A stretch of 64,000 bases of DNA from Egbenema bharatensis (GCF_048077055.1 NZ_CP182236.1:5704001-5768000); one strand, 5' to 3'. Counted from the first letter of the stretch, positions 17,048 to 26,358 are shown. Numbers and translations are program-made. The notes: a model not told the origin generated them from the letters alone.

Positions 17048-17446
17048 CTCAGATGTCCAGTCCAGTCTAGTGTCCAGGCTAATCAAATGCCTACGCCAAC
17101 CCATCAGAAAGCAACTTCGCCCTAGGTGCATATACTTACTCGGTGAGAGCATCACCCCAACAATCGTCAAAACTAATTACCCATCGTTCAACCAATCCTT
17201 CATGAACCCGTCTACAATTTTTATGTAGAAACGTTACTAAATGTTAAACTTCTCAGAGATTAATAAAGTAGGGTGGGTGTCAACCTTGTTTTACAGTTCT
17301 CATTCACTGTTTAAGTCCCTGTTTTAAGAGCCACTTCTTTGTTTTTTCAGATCATTAACCCATTTTTTAGTATCCGAGAAAACAACAAGAGATGTTTTAT
17401 GTTTGTGGTGTTAAGATTTCGATGACTGTAGTGTCGAGGACCTGTC
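17048..17446. other. Intergenic region upstream of prs
   Basis: No credible coding frame. The AT-rich right half (17230-17420) probably contains the prs promoter, but I could not single out a convincing -35/-10 pair. Confidence 0.4.
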
Positions 17447-18439
17447 GTGATCCGCTCTGCAACTCTGCCTCTTCAGCATCCTTTAACGCAGATTCCTGAC
17501 AATAGCCGCCTTCGGTTATTCTCTGGTTCCGCTAACGTACCGCTCTCCCAAGAAGTCGCTCGCTACCTGGGGATGGATCTGGGTCCTATGGTGCGCAAGC
17601 GATTTGCGGATGGAGAAATTTATGTCCAGATCCAAGAATCGATTCGGGGGTGTGATGTCTATCTCATGCAACCCTCCTGCTATCCAGTCAACGACCATCT
17701 AATGGAACTGTTGATCATGGTAGATGCCTGCCGTCGAGCTTCGGCACGGCAAATTACGGCGGTCATTCCCTACTACGGATATGCCAGGGCCGATCGCAAA
17801 ACAGCCGGGCGTGAATCCATCACCGCCAAGCTAGTGGCAAACCTGATTACTGAAGCAGGAGCAAGCCGGATTCTGGCAATGGATCTCCACTCCGCTCAAA
17901 TCCAGGGATATTTCGACATTCCCTTTGATCACGTTTACGGATCACCCGTCATCCTGGACTACTTACTCAGCAAGAATCTCAGCGATATTGTTGTCGTTTC
18001 CCCAGATGTAGGTGGAGTCGCCCGCGCCAGAGCCTTCGCCAAAAAGCTGAACGATGCGCCCCTGGCCATCATCGACAAACGCCGCCAGGCCCACAATGTC
18101 GCTGAAGTGCTAAACGTCATTGGTGATGTCGAAGGGAAAACGGCTGTTTTGGTTGATGACATGATCGACACTGCCGGAACTATTTGTGAAGGAGCAAGAC
18201 TCCTACGGCATACAGGAGCCAAAGCGGTCTACGCCTGCGCCACCCATGCCGTCTTCTCCCCTCCAGCCGTCGAGCGCCTTGCTGCGGGCCCGTTTGAAGA
18301 AGTGATTGTCACCAATACTATCCCCGTTCCCGAAACAAAGCAATTCAACCAACTCACCGTACTCTCCGTTGCCAACCTCCTCGGTGAAGCGATCTGGCGG
18401 ATTCATGAGGATAGTTCAGTCAGCAGTATGTTTCGGTGA
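17447..18439 (+). CDS. prs: Ribose-phosphate pyrophosphokinase (PRPP synthetase, 330 aa)
   Basis: Makes PRPP from ribose 5-phosphate and ATP for nucleotide, His, Trp and NAD synthesis. Visible family features: LFSGSANVPL at the start, RFADGEIYVQIQESIRG, the ATP-site segment YYGYARADRKTAGRE, MDLHSAQIQGYFDIP (catalytic His), SPDVGGVARARAFAKKL, and the PRPP-binding loop VLVDDMIDTAGT near 234-245. Length is normal for class I enzymes. The start is taken as the GTG at 17447; the homologous region begins about 20 residues in, so a later start cannot be excluded. Its product is the substrate of upp and the regulatory ligand of pyrR, both elsewhere in this window. Confidence 0.96.
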   Translation: MIRSATLPLQHPLTQIPDNSRLRLFSGSANVPLSQEVARYLGMDLGPMVRKRFADGEIYVQIQESIRGCDVYLMQPSCYPVNDHLMELLIMVDACRRASARQITAVIPYYGYARADRKTAGRESITAKLVANLITEAGASRILAMDLHSAQIQGYFDIPFDHVYGSPVILDYLLSKNLSDIVVVSPDVGGVARARAFAKKLNDAPLAIIDKRRQAHNVAEVLNVIGDVEGKTAVLVDDMIDTAGTICEGARLLRHTGAKAVYACATHAVFSPPAVERLAAGPFEEVIVTNTIPVPETKQFNQLTVLSVANLLGEAIWRIHEDSSVSSMFR

Positions 18440-18467
18440 AGGCGCAGGATTGATTGTGGGCTGATCG

Positions 18468-18648
18468 ATGAGGACTGAGTGCTGAGGACTGAGTGCTGAG
18501 TCAAGAAAAGTAGGAAGCAGGAAGTAGGTTAGTTTCATCTCCCGCTAAAACCTTCGTTTTACGCTCAGTCCTCAGTCCTGCTCTCTCAGTCCTCAGTCCT
18601 CAGTCCTCAGTCCTCAGTCCTCAGTCCTCACTCCTCACTCCTCATCCC
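18468..18648. repeat. STRR array: (GAGGACTGAGTGCT) and (CAGTCCT)n/(CACTCCT)n
   Basis: Two opposed blocks: GAGGACTGAGTGCTGAG direct repeats at 18468-18502, and about ten heptamers TCAGTCC/TCACTCC at 18558-18645. The right block runs into the 3' end of the MOSC gene, whose stop codon lies inside it. Confidence 0.9.
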
Positions 18649-19416
18649 TACCACCTCCCCCACCCGCAGCCATTTCCCTTTCTCAGAAGCATTCACCTTC
18701 GTGTTGAGGGTGAGACGGTAAAAGTGATTGAACCGGGCAGGGTTCGTCCAGGCAGGCAGAGTTGCTTTGCGCTGAGTCACAAACTCTTTCTGGAACCCTG
18801 GATCAGCGTCTCCGGTTAACGGATCTCGTGTCACTACCACACACCGCTGACAAGGGTTATTCCCCAAAAGCCTGACTGCCCCAATTTGAAATGGAACCAG
18901 TTTCCCCACGTCACCGAACAACTGATCTTCCCAAAACGCTGGAGCATCAGCAATTTCTAAATTAGTCCGAAAGCGATGACGAATCTCTTCTGGGTTTAGA
19001 TCAGGGAACCAGGATGCGATCGCCTCTAACGTTGCCGTACTTACCACTGTCGGCCCGGATGCATCTGTATCATCTGGAAAGCCCATGTGCAGATTTTGCT
19101 GAAGTGTGACCGGGTAACCCAAAAACTCACTGAACCAGCCCTCCAGAGCCACCCGATCGCCATCCAAATGAAATGAAGCAGCCTGCGTTTCTCCCTGCAC
19201 CCTCAAAGTGATAATTCGATTTGCCAGGTCATAGCTCGATCGCACCCGATGAATCTGGGCCGTCCGCTTTCCATTCACAAATCGTCCTTTCCCATCTACC
19301 AGCGCAAACTCCCGATCGTTTGCCAGGGCACCCCCCTCCAGCAGTTGAGCCTCCCGCACCGCCACCCCATCCAGCGACTTAATCGGGTAAATCCAGATCT
19401 TTTCCAAATACGGCAT
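18628..19416 (-). CDS. MOSC domain-containing protein (YcbX/mARC-like), 262 aa
   Basis: The N-terminal beta-barrel start (MPYLEKIWIYPIKSLDGVAV, then NDREFALVD) and the C-terminal MOSC domain (RFRTNLEI, NNPCQRCVVVTRDPLTGD with the conserved Cys) place this in the MOSC-N plus MOSC family. These proteins bind molybdenum cofactor and act on N-hydroxylated compounds or sulfur transfer. The YcbX-type ferredoxin domain is absent. The C-terminal MRSEE and the TGA stop are encoded by the heptanucleotide repeat array, so the repeat has replaced the original end of the gene. Confidence 0.88.
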   Translation of the reverse strand: MPYLEKIWIYPIKSLDGVAVREAQLLEGGALANDREFALVDGKGRFVNGKRTAQIHRVRSSYDLANRIITLRVQGETQAASFHLDGDRVALEGWFSEFLGYPVTLQQNLHMGFPDDTDASGPTVVSTATLEAIASWFPDLNPEEIRHRFRTNLEIADAPAFWEDQLFGDVGKLVPFQIGAVRLLGNNPCQRCVVVTRDPLTGDADPGFQKEFVTQRKATLPAWTNPARFNHFYRLTLNTKVNASEKGKWLRVGEVVGMRSEE

Positions 19417-19453
19417 AGTTCTTCCTTAACTCCTCACTGTTCCACCTGACAGG

Positions 19454-19641
19454 ACTGGCAGGCAAGATGCCCGCGCTACGGATCACGCTGTTAAACAATA
19501 TTTTCCCCTGGCAAGCAAGACTTCGGCGTGAGTTCAGTCGAACACTGCCTGCGCTACGGATTCCCTCCTCACTCCTCACTCCTCACTCCTCACTCCTCAC
19601 TCCTCACTCCTCACTCCTCACTCCTCACTCCTCACTCCCTC
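19454..19641. repeat. Two GGCAGGCAAG palindromic repeats plus (CTCACTC)n array
   Basis: 19454-19481 is the short form of the GGCAGGCAAGATGCC element and 19508-19560 the longer form. They are followed by about eleven nearly perfect CTCACTC heptamers (19563-19638), one of the longest such arrays in the window. The rpiA gene starts about 60 bp downstream. Confidence 0.9.
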
Positions 19642-19699
19642 TACCCATCCGACCCACTTTACGTCATGCTAAGTAGTGGTCAATTTAGAGGAGATTGTT

Positions 19700-20410
19700 A
19701 TGACGGCAGGACTGGATCCCGTAAAGGTGATGAAGCAAGAAGTAGGCAGAGCGGCAGCTAACCGCGTTAAGTCTGGCTCTATTGTAGGATTGGGCACGGG
19801 ATCAACCACTGCATTCGCAATTCAGTTTTTGGGCGATCGGTTGAAATCGGGTGAACTCACCGATATTAGAGGCGTTCCTACCTCCTTCCAAGCCTCAGTC
19901 CTGGCAAAGCAGTACGGCATTCCCTTAACCACACTGGATGAAATTAGCAAAATCGACATCGCCATTGACGGTGCTGATGAAGTTGACCCCCAGAAGAACC
20001 TGATCAAAGGAGGGGGAGCTGCCCACACCCGCGAAAAAATTGTGGACTCCCTGGCCGATGAGTTCATTGTGGTAGTGGATAGCTCCAAACTAGTCGATCG
20101 CCTTGGTTCCACCTTCCCCCTCCCTGTTGAAGTGTTGCCCATGGCCGTTGCCCCTGTCACCAATGCCCTCGAAAAGTTAGGCGGCAAACCAGAATTGCGG
20201 ATGGGAGTCAAAAAAGACGGGCCCGTCATCACTGACCAGGGCAATATGATCCTGGATGTAGAATTTGGAGCGATCGACAATCCCGCCGAACTAGAGAAAA
20301 TCCTCAACAACATTCCCGGCATTCTGGAAAACGGGCTATTTGTCGGCGTGGCGACTCTGGTTTTAATCGGCGAAATCAAGAATGATCAGTCCAGTGTGAG
20401 AGAGATGTAG
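19700..20410 (+). CDS. rpiA: Ribose-5-phosphate isomerase A (236 aa)
   Basis: Interconverts ribose 5-phosphate and ribulose 5-phosphate in the pentose phosphate and Calvin cycles. Signature segments: VGLGTGSTTAF (phosphate loop), IDIAIDGADEVD (catalytic Asp pair), NLIKGGGAAHTREKI (catalytic Lys and Glu region) and LPVEVLPMA. Length is normal. I chose the ATG at 19700 because AGGAG lies six bases upstream; a GTG 24 bases earlier is in frame but lacks a ribosome binding site. Its product feeds prs, 1.3 kb upstream, though the two are separated by a leftward gene. Confidence 0.95.
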   Translation: MTAGLDPVKVMKQEVGRAAANRVKSGSIVGLGTGSTTAFAIQFLGDRLKSGELTDIRGVPTSFQASVLAKQYGIPLTTLDEISKIDIAIDGADEVDPQKNLIKGGGAAHTREKIVDSLADEFIVVVDSSKLVDRLGSTFPLPVEVLPMAVAPVTNALEKLGGKPELRMGVKKDGPVITDQGNMILDVEFGAIDNPAELEKILNNIPGILENGLFVGVATLVLIGEIKNDQSSVREM

Positions 20411-20456
20411 ACGGGAGATCATCAGGACAGAATGAGCAACGAAGAACGGTTCTGAT

Positions 20457-20622
20457 TCCACCTTCTGCCTTCTGTCTTGTGGGATGGGCATCCTGCCCGT
20501 CCAATTCCACCTTTCACCTTCTGTCTTCCTCTTGTGGGATGGGCATCCTGCCCGTCCAGTTCCACCTTTCATCTTCCACCTTCTGTCTTGTGGGATGGGC
20601 ATCCTGCCCGTCCAATCACGCT
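20457..20622. repeat. Tandem triplication of the GGATGGGCATCCTGCCC repeat (period about 55 bp)
   Basis: Three copies of CTTGTGGGATGGGCATCC...GTCCA begin at 20476, 20531 and 20587, separated by TTCCACCTTTC/ACCTTCTGTC spacers. It lies between convergent genes (rpiA rightward, DUF2325 leftward). The palindrome uses GGATGGGCATCC rather than the GGGTGGGCATCTT form seen elsewhere. Confidence 0.9.
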
Positions 20623-21656
20623 GGCTTGGAAAACTGGTTCAGGTGTTTGGCTAACTGCTTCGTTTTAAGTCCATACTCGATCGCCTCCAGCACTCGAACC
20701 ACCCCCGTCGTATTCACCATTTCAATACTCTTCCCCGCTCGTTGGGCTGCCTGAACTGCCTTATCAGTCAACTTATGACTGGTGTAACCTGTCACCACTA
20801 AGATCAAGTCAGCATTGGCAATATGGCTTTCCGTTTGTTCCGCAATTTGAGGGCCTGCCTGAGCCGTGCACCAGACCAGATCCACCTCTGAATCGCGTAA
20901 ACGATTGCGAACTGCACTTTCTAACCGATCGTGTCCGCCAAAAATCACAACCTTCCCCTCCAAAATCGAGTAGGGATTCGGCCGTTTTTCGCTAGTACGA
21001 TGGCGAACTCGGGGTTGTACGTCTGGGGCCCGTTCAACGCGAGAACGGTTTTCCAGGGCTTTGTTATAAATAAAATTGAGCGTTTGTTCATGGCTACCCC
21101 GCAGGCGAGCCACCGGGCCTTCCTCACTGTGGGTATTGATCTGGTGAATCAGTGCCTCCACCAACTCTTCCAGTGCGCCGATCGCCTTCAAGTCATGGGC
21201 ATAGCCCCGAATCGCAATGGAGGCATCCGTTGCACTGTAAAAATCCTCCTGTTCGCTGATCATCTCTAACAAATCAGCCCGGAGAGCCTGCCGCCAGCGA
21301 TTGGTTTGCTCTGTAACTCGTTCATCTAAGAGCCGTTCTTCATTCAGGATCATTTGCCGATCGATCGCCTGAGCCGCCAATAGGGGGGCATCCATCAACC
21401 GCTGCCGCAGGTCTTCCGCTTTCGCCTCCAACTTTTGGCGCGTCACGCTATCCACAAAATCCTCGGAAGTGAGTTGGGACAGCATTTGCTCAACCTGAGC
21501 TAACAGGGGTTCGAGTCGTTCCCTGATCCGAACTATTTCCTGCTGAATTTGTTCATCTCGTTGCTGTTGCAGACGTTTCTCTTCGAGTTCTATTTTGGCC
21601 AGGGATAGCAGATCCTGGACTGAATTTTCCAAATCATCAAGTTCTGAGATATCCAT
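20616..21656 (-). CDS. Coiled-coil protein with C-terminal DUF2325 domain (346 aa)
   Basis: Residues 1-130 are strongly helical and charged (LQQQRDEQIQQEIVRIRERL, heptad Leu spacing). The C-terminal domain begins at GKVVIFGGHDRLESAVRNRL and continues ANADLILVVTGYTSHKLTDK, then AGKSIEMVN. That is the DUF2325 fold: a GGH nucleotide-loop-like start, then an ADLxIVxTxYxSHK strand. DUF2325 proteins are of unknown function, possibly nucleotide or metal binding. The stop codon falls in the tandem repeat array (20616-20618). No operon partner is evident. Confidence 0.75.
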   Translation of the reverse strand: MDISELDDLENSVQDLLSLAKIELEEKRLQQQRDEQIQQEIVRIRERLEPLLAQVEQMLSQLTSEDFVDSVTRQKLEAKAEDLRQRLMDAPLLAAQAIDRQMILNEERLLDERVTEQTNRWRQALRADLLEMISEQEDFYSATDASIAIRGYAHDLKAIGALEELVEALIHQINTHSEEGPVARLRGSHEQTLNFIYNKALENRSRVERAPDVQPRVRHRTSEKRPNPYSILEGKVVIFGGHDRLESAVRNRLRDSEVDLVWCTAQAGPQIAEQTESHIANADLILVVTGYTSHKLTDKAVQAAQRAGKSIEMVNTTGVVRVLEAIEYGLKTKQLAKHLNQFSKPA

Positions 21657-21858
21657 AAGAAGTATTAAGTCAAGAAACTATGGTTAACAAAGCCTAAGTT
21701 GTGCAAACCACCGCTCTGGAAAGTCCCTTTGGCGGCATTTGCTAGCAGCGATATAGATTAGCTAATTTTATTATTGCGAGTTTTGTTAAGGGTTGAGCAA
21801 TTTACAAAAAGACTCACCCTGTTTCATGTAATGAGTCTATTACTGAGTCACACTCTCC

Positions 21859-23040
21859 ATGCAATATCGTAGATTTGGCCGCACAGAATTATCCATGCCC
21901 GTATTCTCATGCGGTGGAATGCGCTACCAGTACCAATGGCAGGATGTCCCCACACAGGAGATTCCATCTGACAACCAGGTGAACTTAGAAACCATCATCC
22001 ACCGATCGCTTGAAGTTGGCATCAATCATATCGAAACGGCCAGGGGATATGGCACTTCAGAGGCGCAGTTGGGAAAAATTTTGCCAACCTTACCCAGAGA
22101 AAAACTTATTGTACAAACAAAAGTATCCCCTGTGGCAGATGCAAGAGAATTCCAGCGCACTTTTGAGCGATCGTTAACCAATCTCAAGCTGGACTATGTT
22201 GATCTATTGGGGCTGCATGGGATCAACACACCGGAATTACTTCACTATAGCACTCGCCCTGGGGGCTGTTTGGAGGTCGCACAACGGTTTCAGGCGCAGG
22301 GAAAGGTTCGGTTTATTGGTTTCTCCACCCACGCCGCAACCGACACGATCCTCCAGGCGATCGAAACCAATCAGTTTGATTACGTGAACTTGCACTGGTA
22401 CTACATTTTCCAGGACAATTGGGCCGCGATCGAAGCGGCAACTGCGCGGGATATGGGAGTTTTCATCATCAGCCCCTCCGACAAAGGCGGACACCTGTAC
22501 CGCCCCCCCCAAAAGCTCGTCGAGTTGTGCAAACCCCTTAGCCCGATGGTCTTCAACGACCTGTTCTGCCTCAGCCATCCCCAGGTTCACACCCTCAGCA
22601 TTGGCGCATCCCGCCCCCAGGATTTTGATGAACACCTGAAAACCTTGAATTGGCTCGATCGCGCCGATGAAATCCTCCCTCCGATTCTGCAACGGCTAGA
22701 ACAAGTTGCGATCGATACCCTGGGGGAAGACTGGTACCGCACCTGGCACATCGGTCTCCCCCGCTACACCGAAACTCCAGGTAATATCAATATCCCGACC
22801 ATCCTCTGGTTACGCAACCTCGCCCTCGCCTATGATCTAGTAGACTATGCCAAAGCCCGATACAACCTGCTCACCAACGCCGGACACTGGTTCCCCGGAG
22901 CCAAAGCCAACAACTTTAACCCCCATCACCTGCGACCCTACCTCACCAATAGTCCCCATGCCGATCGCATCCCTGAACTCCTGAAAGAAGCCGATCGCCT
23001 TCTGGGTGGAGAAGCCGTCAAACGCCTCTCTCAGCAGTAA
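21859..23040 (+). CDS. Aldo/keto reductase family protein (393 aa)
   Basis: An NAD(P)H-dependent oxidoreductase barrel. It opens with YRRFGRTELSMPVFSCGGMR. The active-site strand HIETARGYGTSE carries Tyr with Glu in place of the usual Asp, as in the COG1453-like branch. LIVQTKV supplies the Lys, VDLLGLHGIN the His, and FIGFSTHA and IISPSDKGG follow. At 393 residues it is longer than classical reductases, with an extra C-terminal helical region (LARDLAYDLV-like, PHHLRPYL), but it lacks the four-cysteine ferredoxin tail of some relatives. The substrate is unknown. Confidence 0.88.
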   Translation: MQYRRFGRTELSMPVFSCGGMRYQYQWQDVPTQEIPSDNQVNLETIIHRSLEVGINHIETARGYGTSEAQLGKILPTLPREKLIVQTKVSPVADAREFQRTFERSLTNLKLDYVDLLGLHGINTPELLHYSTRPGGCLEVAQRFQAQGKVRFIGFSTHAATDTILQAIETNQFDYVNLHWYYIFQDNWAAIEAATARDMGVFIISPSDKGGHLYRPPQKLVELCKPLSPMVFNDLFCLSHPQVHTLSIGASRPQDFDEHLKTLNWLDRADEILPPILQRLEQVAIDTLGEDWYRTWHIGLPRYTETPGNINIPTILWLRNLALAYDLVDYAKARYNLLTNAGHWFPGAKANNFNPHHLRPYLTNSPHADRIPELLKEADRLLGGEAVKRLSQQ

Positions 23041-23108
23041 TAAAGCTCAACCCCCGCAGGCAAGATGGGAGTTAATCATTCAATTCGGTCATTGCGATCG
23101 ATGACCCA

Positions 23109-23228
23109 CTGGCAGGCAAGATGCCTGCGCTACAACTCTCCCGAATCCCATACGGGCGATTCGCCCCTACCCACTCCCCATTCCCCCTTCCCCCCTCCTC
23201 ACTCCCCCCTCCTCACTCCTCACTCCCT
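23109..23228. repeat. Composite repeat block before pgsA
   Basis: GGCAGGCAAGATGCC palindrome (23109-23134), a CCCATACGGGCGATTCGCCCCTAC element (about 23143-23170) and CCCCTCCTCACT-type short repeats up to the base before the ATG. The order of the three repeat types is the same as at 13542-13675. Confidence 0.8.
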
Positions 23229-23761
23229 ATGAACCTCCCCACCTGGATTACAGTCTCCCGTCTCCTCGGTGCCCCTATCCTGCTCTATCTGCTCTATCAA
23301 CCCACCGATCGCACCCGTTGGATTGCCCTGGTGATTTTCCTTATCGCGGCTGGAACCGACTGGCTGGATGGCTACCTGGCGCGTCGCTTGAATCAGGTGA
23401 CTGATTTAGGCAAATTCCTCGATCCCCTGGTTGATAAGCTGCTCGTTCTGGCTCCCCTACTGGCATTGATTGAACTAGGTCAGGTTCCTGCCTGGGGGGT
23501 GTTTCTGATTTGGCCAGGGAATTAGCCATTGCTGGGTGGCGCGTCAATCAACCGAAAATTTCTGGAGCCAATCTCTGGGGCAAGCTGAAAACCGTTACCC
23601 AAATTGCGGCGATCGCTCTCCTCATTACCCCGCTCCCCCCCACCTGGATACCGATCGCCCAAATTGCCTTCTGGCTCGCCGTTGCCCTCACCCTGATCTC
23701 CGGCGCAATTTATATTCTCCCAGCGCGATCGACTTCCACCCCGCAACCCACCCAACCCTAA
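23229..23761 (+). pseudogene. pgsA: CDP-diacylglycerol-glycerol-3-phosphate 3-phosphatidyltransferase, frameshifted
   Basis: Makes phosphatidylglycerol phosphate, precursor of phosphatidylglycerol (an essential thylakoid lipid). The CDP-alcohol phosphotransferase motif is intact: DWLDGYLARRL...TDLGKFLDPLVDKLL. The frame breaks at about 23510: VPAWGVFLI runs into WPGN-stop, while the expected LARELAIAGWRVN continues in the next frame (to 23761). One T appears to be missing from the ATTTGG stretch. The restored protein would be about 177 aa, the normal length, with all membrane helices. The gene is either a sequencing artefact or recently broken; the single-base nature favours an artefact. Confidence 0.85.
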
Positions 23762-23840
23762 TCCCAGCCACAAAGGGCTTAACAAGCTCCTTCCTCCTCG
23801 CTTAAAATAAACCCCATACTACTGCTCCGCTTTTCACTGC

Positions 23841-23899
23841 CACTTGCTGCCACTTGCTGCTACTGACTGCTACTGACTGCTACTGACTGCCACTGACTG
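23841..23899. repeat. 10-bp tandem repeat (CACTTGCTGC / TACTGACTGC)n
   Basis: Six consecutive 10-bp units with the consensus YACTKRCTGC. The period differs from the 7-bp arrays elsewhere. Intergenic, about 60 bp before the aminotransferase start, followed by TCACTCTT-type repeats. Confidence 0.85.
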
Positions 23900-23955
23900 T
23901 TGGGTTTCATCCCTCAACCCAACCTACTCCGCACTCCTCACTCTTCACTCTTCCC

Positions 23956-25296
23956 ATGCAAACCTCATCCTCACCCTCTACCTACAACCCCACCCGTGCC
24001 GAGCTAGAAGCCTTCTGGATGCCGTTTACCGCCAATCGGCAGTTCAAAGCCAATCCTCGGATTTTCGTCTCTGCTAAAGATATGCACTTCACCACCCATG
24101 ACGGGCGACAGGTGCTAGATGGAACGGCCGGCTTGTGGTGCGTCAATGCAGGACACTGTCGCCCCCAAATTGTTGAAGCGATTCATCAGCAAGTGGCAAC
24201 CCTGGACTATGCACCCGCCTTTCAGATGGGGCATCCTGGCGTATTTCAACTGGCAGATCAGTTAGTCAAAATGCTGCCTGGGTACGACCATGTGTTTTTT
24301 GCCAACTCCGGCTCCGAGGCAGTAGAGTCAGCCCTGAAGATTGCGATCGCCTACCACCGGGTTTGCGGTCAGGGAACGCGCCAACGGCTCATTGGACGCG
24401 AGCGAGGCTATCACGGCGTAGGATTTGGCGGCATCTCCGTGGGTGGGATTCGCCCGAACCGCAAGTTTTTTGGCAGCCTGCTGAACGGTGTCGATCACCT
24501 GCCCCATACCCACAACCTGGAACATAATGCCTTCAGCCGTCAGCAGCCCGAATGGGGAGCCCATTTAGCCGATGAACTGGAGCGGATTGTCGCCCTCCAC
24601 GATGCCTCCAACATTGCCGCAGTGATTGTCGAACCGGTCGCAGGGTCAACGGGTGTTCTGATTCCCCCCAAAGGCTACCTGCAACGGCTGCGCCAGATTT
24701 GCGACAAGCACGGCATTCTGCTGATTTTCGATGAAGTGATCACCGGATTTGGACGCTTGGGAACCGGGTTTGCCACTGAATACTTTGATGTCATGCCAGA
24801 CATGATCATCGTCGCCAAGGGACTGACCAACGGCACAGTACCCATGGGAGCCGTTTTTGTGCGGCAGGGAATCTACGATGCCTTCATGAATGGGCCAGAA
24901 CAAGCGATCGAACTCTTACACGGTTATACCTATTCCGGACATCCGGTCGCCTGTGCAGCCGGACTCGCCACGCTGGAAATCTATCGGCAAGAAGGATTGT
25001 TCCAACACGCGCAAGAACTATCAACCTACTGGGAAGAAGCCGTCCATTCCCTCAAGGGACTGCCCCACGTGATCGATTTGCGCAATCTGGGACTGGTAGC
25101 TGCGATTGAACTGGAATCAATTCCCGGCAAGCCCACTGCTCGTGCCTTTGAGTGCTTCCTGCGCTGCTATGAACGCGGTCTGTTAATTCGCACTACTGGA
25201 GACATCATTGCCCTCTCCCCACCTTTGATCATCGAAAAGCAGCACATTGATGAAATGTTCGGCTTGCTGGCAGAAGTCTTGAAGGGATTGGAGTGA
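23956..25296 (+). CDS. Class III omega-aminotransferase, beta-alanine-pyruvate aminotransferase-like (446 aa)
   Basis: A PLP enzyme of fold type I. Diagnostic pieces: ELEAFWMPFTANRQFKANPR at the start; the cofactor phosphate site FFANSGSEAVESALKIA; RGYHGVGFGG; the PLP-ring Asp in LLIFDEVITGFGRLG; and the Schiff-base lysine in IIVAKGLTNGTVPMGAV. The N-terminal W-M-P-F and GRERGYHGVGFGGISVGG segments resemble the omega-amino acid:pyruvate aminotransferase group. It probably transfers amino groups from beta-alanine or other omega-amines to pyruvate. The exact substrate is inferred from similarity only. Confidence 0.88.
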   Translation: MQTSSSPSTYNPTRAELEAFWMPFTANRQFKANPRIFVSAKDMHFTTHDGRQVLDGTAGLWCVNAGHCRPQIVEAIHQQVATLDYAPAFQMGHPGVFQLADQLVKMLPGYDHVFFANSGSEAVESALKIAIAYHRVCGQGTRQRLIGRERGYHGVGFGGISVGGIRPNRKFFGSLLNGVDHLPHTHNLEHNAFSRQQPEWGAHLADELERIVALHDASNIAAVIVEPVAGSTGVLIPPKGYLQRLRQICDKHGILLIFDEVITGFGRLGTGFATEYFDVMPDMIIVAKGLTNGTVPMGAVFVRQGIYDAFMNGPEQAIELLHGYTYSGHPVACAAGLATLEIYRQEGLFQHAQELSTYWEEAVHSLKGLPHVIDLRNLGLVAAIELESIPGKPTARAFECFLRCYERGLLIRTTGDIIALSPPLIIEKQHIDEMFGLLAEVLKGLE

Positions 25297-25694
25297 CATA
25301 ATGAGGAGTTCAGAAAGAGCGTCAGGAGTCCAGAAAGAATGAAGGACAAAAGGGGAGCATCCCACTTATTGCAACATTGATCGATTTCTGTAGCGCAGGC
25401 AGCGTTCGACTGAGCGTTCAACGGCTCGAGTGAGCCTCGCCGAACTCCTGAGGCTCACGTCGAAGGGCTCACGCCGAAGTCTTGCCCGCCAGGGGGCTAT
25501 CTTCCGCCTTTTCTGGTGGAGTAGGCATTTGCCCGCACCTTCTTTATCTTGTGGGGTGGTCATCTTGCCCGCCCAATCAATTGAGCTTTACTATCCCCCG
25601 ATCGTCAATCAATGGAACAATAAACAAAGATTTCTTAAATTTAACTAATTGGTTCATTGCCGATTGATTCCCTCTCATTACTTTTTCACCACCA
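25297..25694. repeat. Repeat-filled intergenic region before upp
   Basis: 25390-25495 is an inverted, expanded copy of the GGCAGGCAAGACTTCGGCGTG element with extra CTCGAGTGAGCC / GGCTCACG palindromic pieces. 25513-25538 is a degenerate and 25547-25585 a good copy of the GGGTGG(G/T)CATCTTGCCC repeat. No gene was seen. Confidence 0.75.
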
Positions 25695-26345
25695 ATGACT
25701 CTGCAACTGCGTGTTTATGTTCCACCGCATCCCTTAATCAAACACTGGCTCGGCATTGCCCGCGATCAGTCTACCCCCTCAACCCTGTTTCGGAGTGCGA
25801 TGGTAGAACTGGGGCGATGGTTGACCTACGAAGCGGTGCGGGATTGGTTGCCCACAATGGATATGGATGTGCAAACGCCCCTGTCCCCCTGTCCTGCCAC
25901 CTTCGTTAATCCTGAAGTGCCGATCGCCGTCATTCCGATTCTGCGGGCAGGGTTAGGACTGTTAGAGGGTGCGCAAACCCTGTTACCCCTGGCATCGACC
26001 TACCATGTGGGAGTCGTTCGCAATGAAGAAACCCTGGAACCCAGCGTTTACCTGAACAAGTTTCCCGAACAGTTCCATCCTGAAACCAGAGTCCTGATCA
26101 CCGATCCGATGCTGGCAACTGGCGGAACCATTGTGGCCGTCATGGAAGACATCACTCAGCGCGGCATTGACCCAGCCCTGGTGCGCATTATCTCCGTCGT
26201 CGCCGCCCCTGCTGCGTTGAAAAAGTTGGGCAGTGCCTTCCCCAGTGCGATCGTCTACTCCGCAGGCATTGACCCGGAACTGAACGAAAAGGGCTATATC
26301 GTCCCTGGATTAGGCGATGCAGGCGATCGAACCTTCGGAACCTGA
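25695..26345 (+). CDS. upp: Uracil phosphoribosyltransferase (216 aa)
   Basis: Salvages uracil with PRPP to UMP. The uracil-site end YIVPGLGDAGDRTFGT is complete at the C-terminus. The PRPP loop is VLITDPMLATGGT near 133-145, and IAVIPILRAGLGLLEGA is the conserved central strand. The start MTLQLRVYVPPHPLIKHWL matches the usual N-terminus, so the ATG at 25695 is sound. It uses the product of prs; a second pyrimidine-linked gene, pyrR, lies at 32951-33501. Confidence 0.95.
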   Translation: MTLQLRVYVPPHPLIKHWLGIARDQSTPSTLFRSAMVELGRWLTYEAVRDWLPTMDMDVQTPLSPCPATFVNPEVPIAVIPILRAGLGLLEGAQTLLPLASTYHVGVVRNEETLEPSVYLNKFPEQFHPETRVLITDPMLATGGTIVAVMEDITQRGIDPALVRIISVVAAPAALKKLGSAFPSAIVYSAGIDPELNEKGYIVPGLGDAGDRTFGT

Positions 26346-26358
26346 TCTAAACCTGAAC

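Noticed and set aside
17022..17228. Open frame of 68 codons after psb30
   Set aside because: Begins inside the terminator hairpin; composition unlike a protein.
19563..19640. Regular short repeats resembling a CRISPR array
   Set aside because: Units are 7 bp with no unique spacers and no cas genes; this is an STRR array.
19822..20379. Open frame of 185 codons on the minus strand
   Set aside because: Antisense to rpiA; no recognisable protein.
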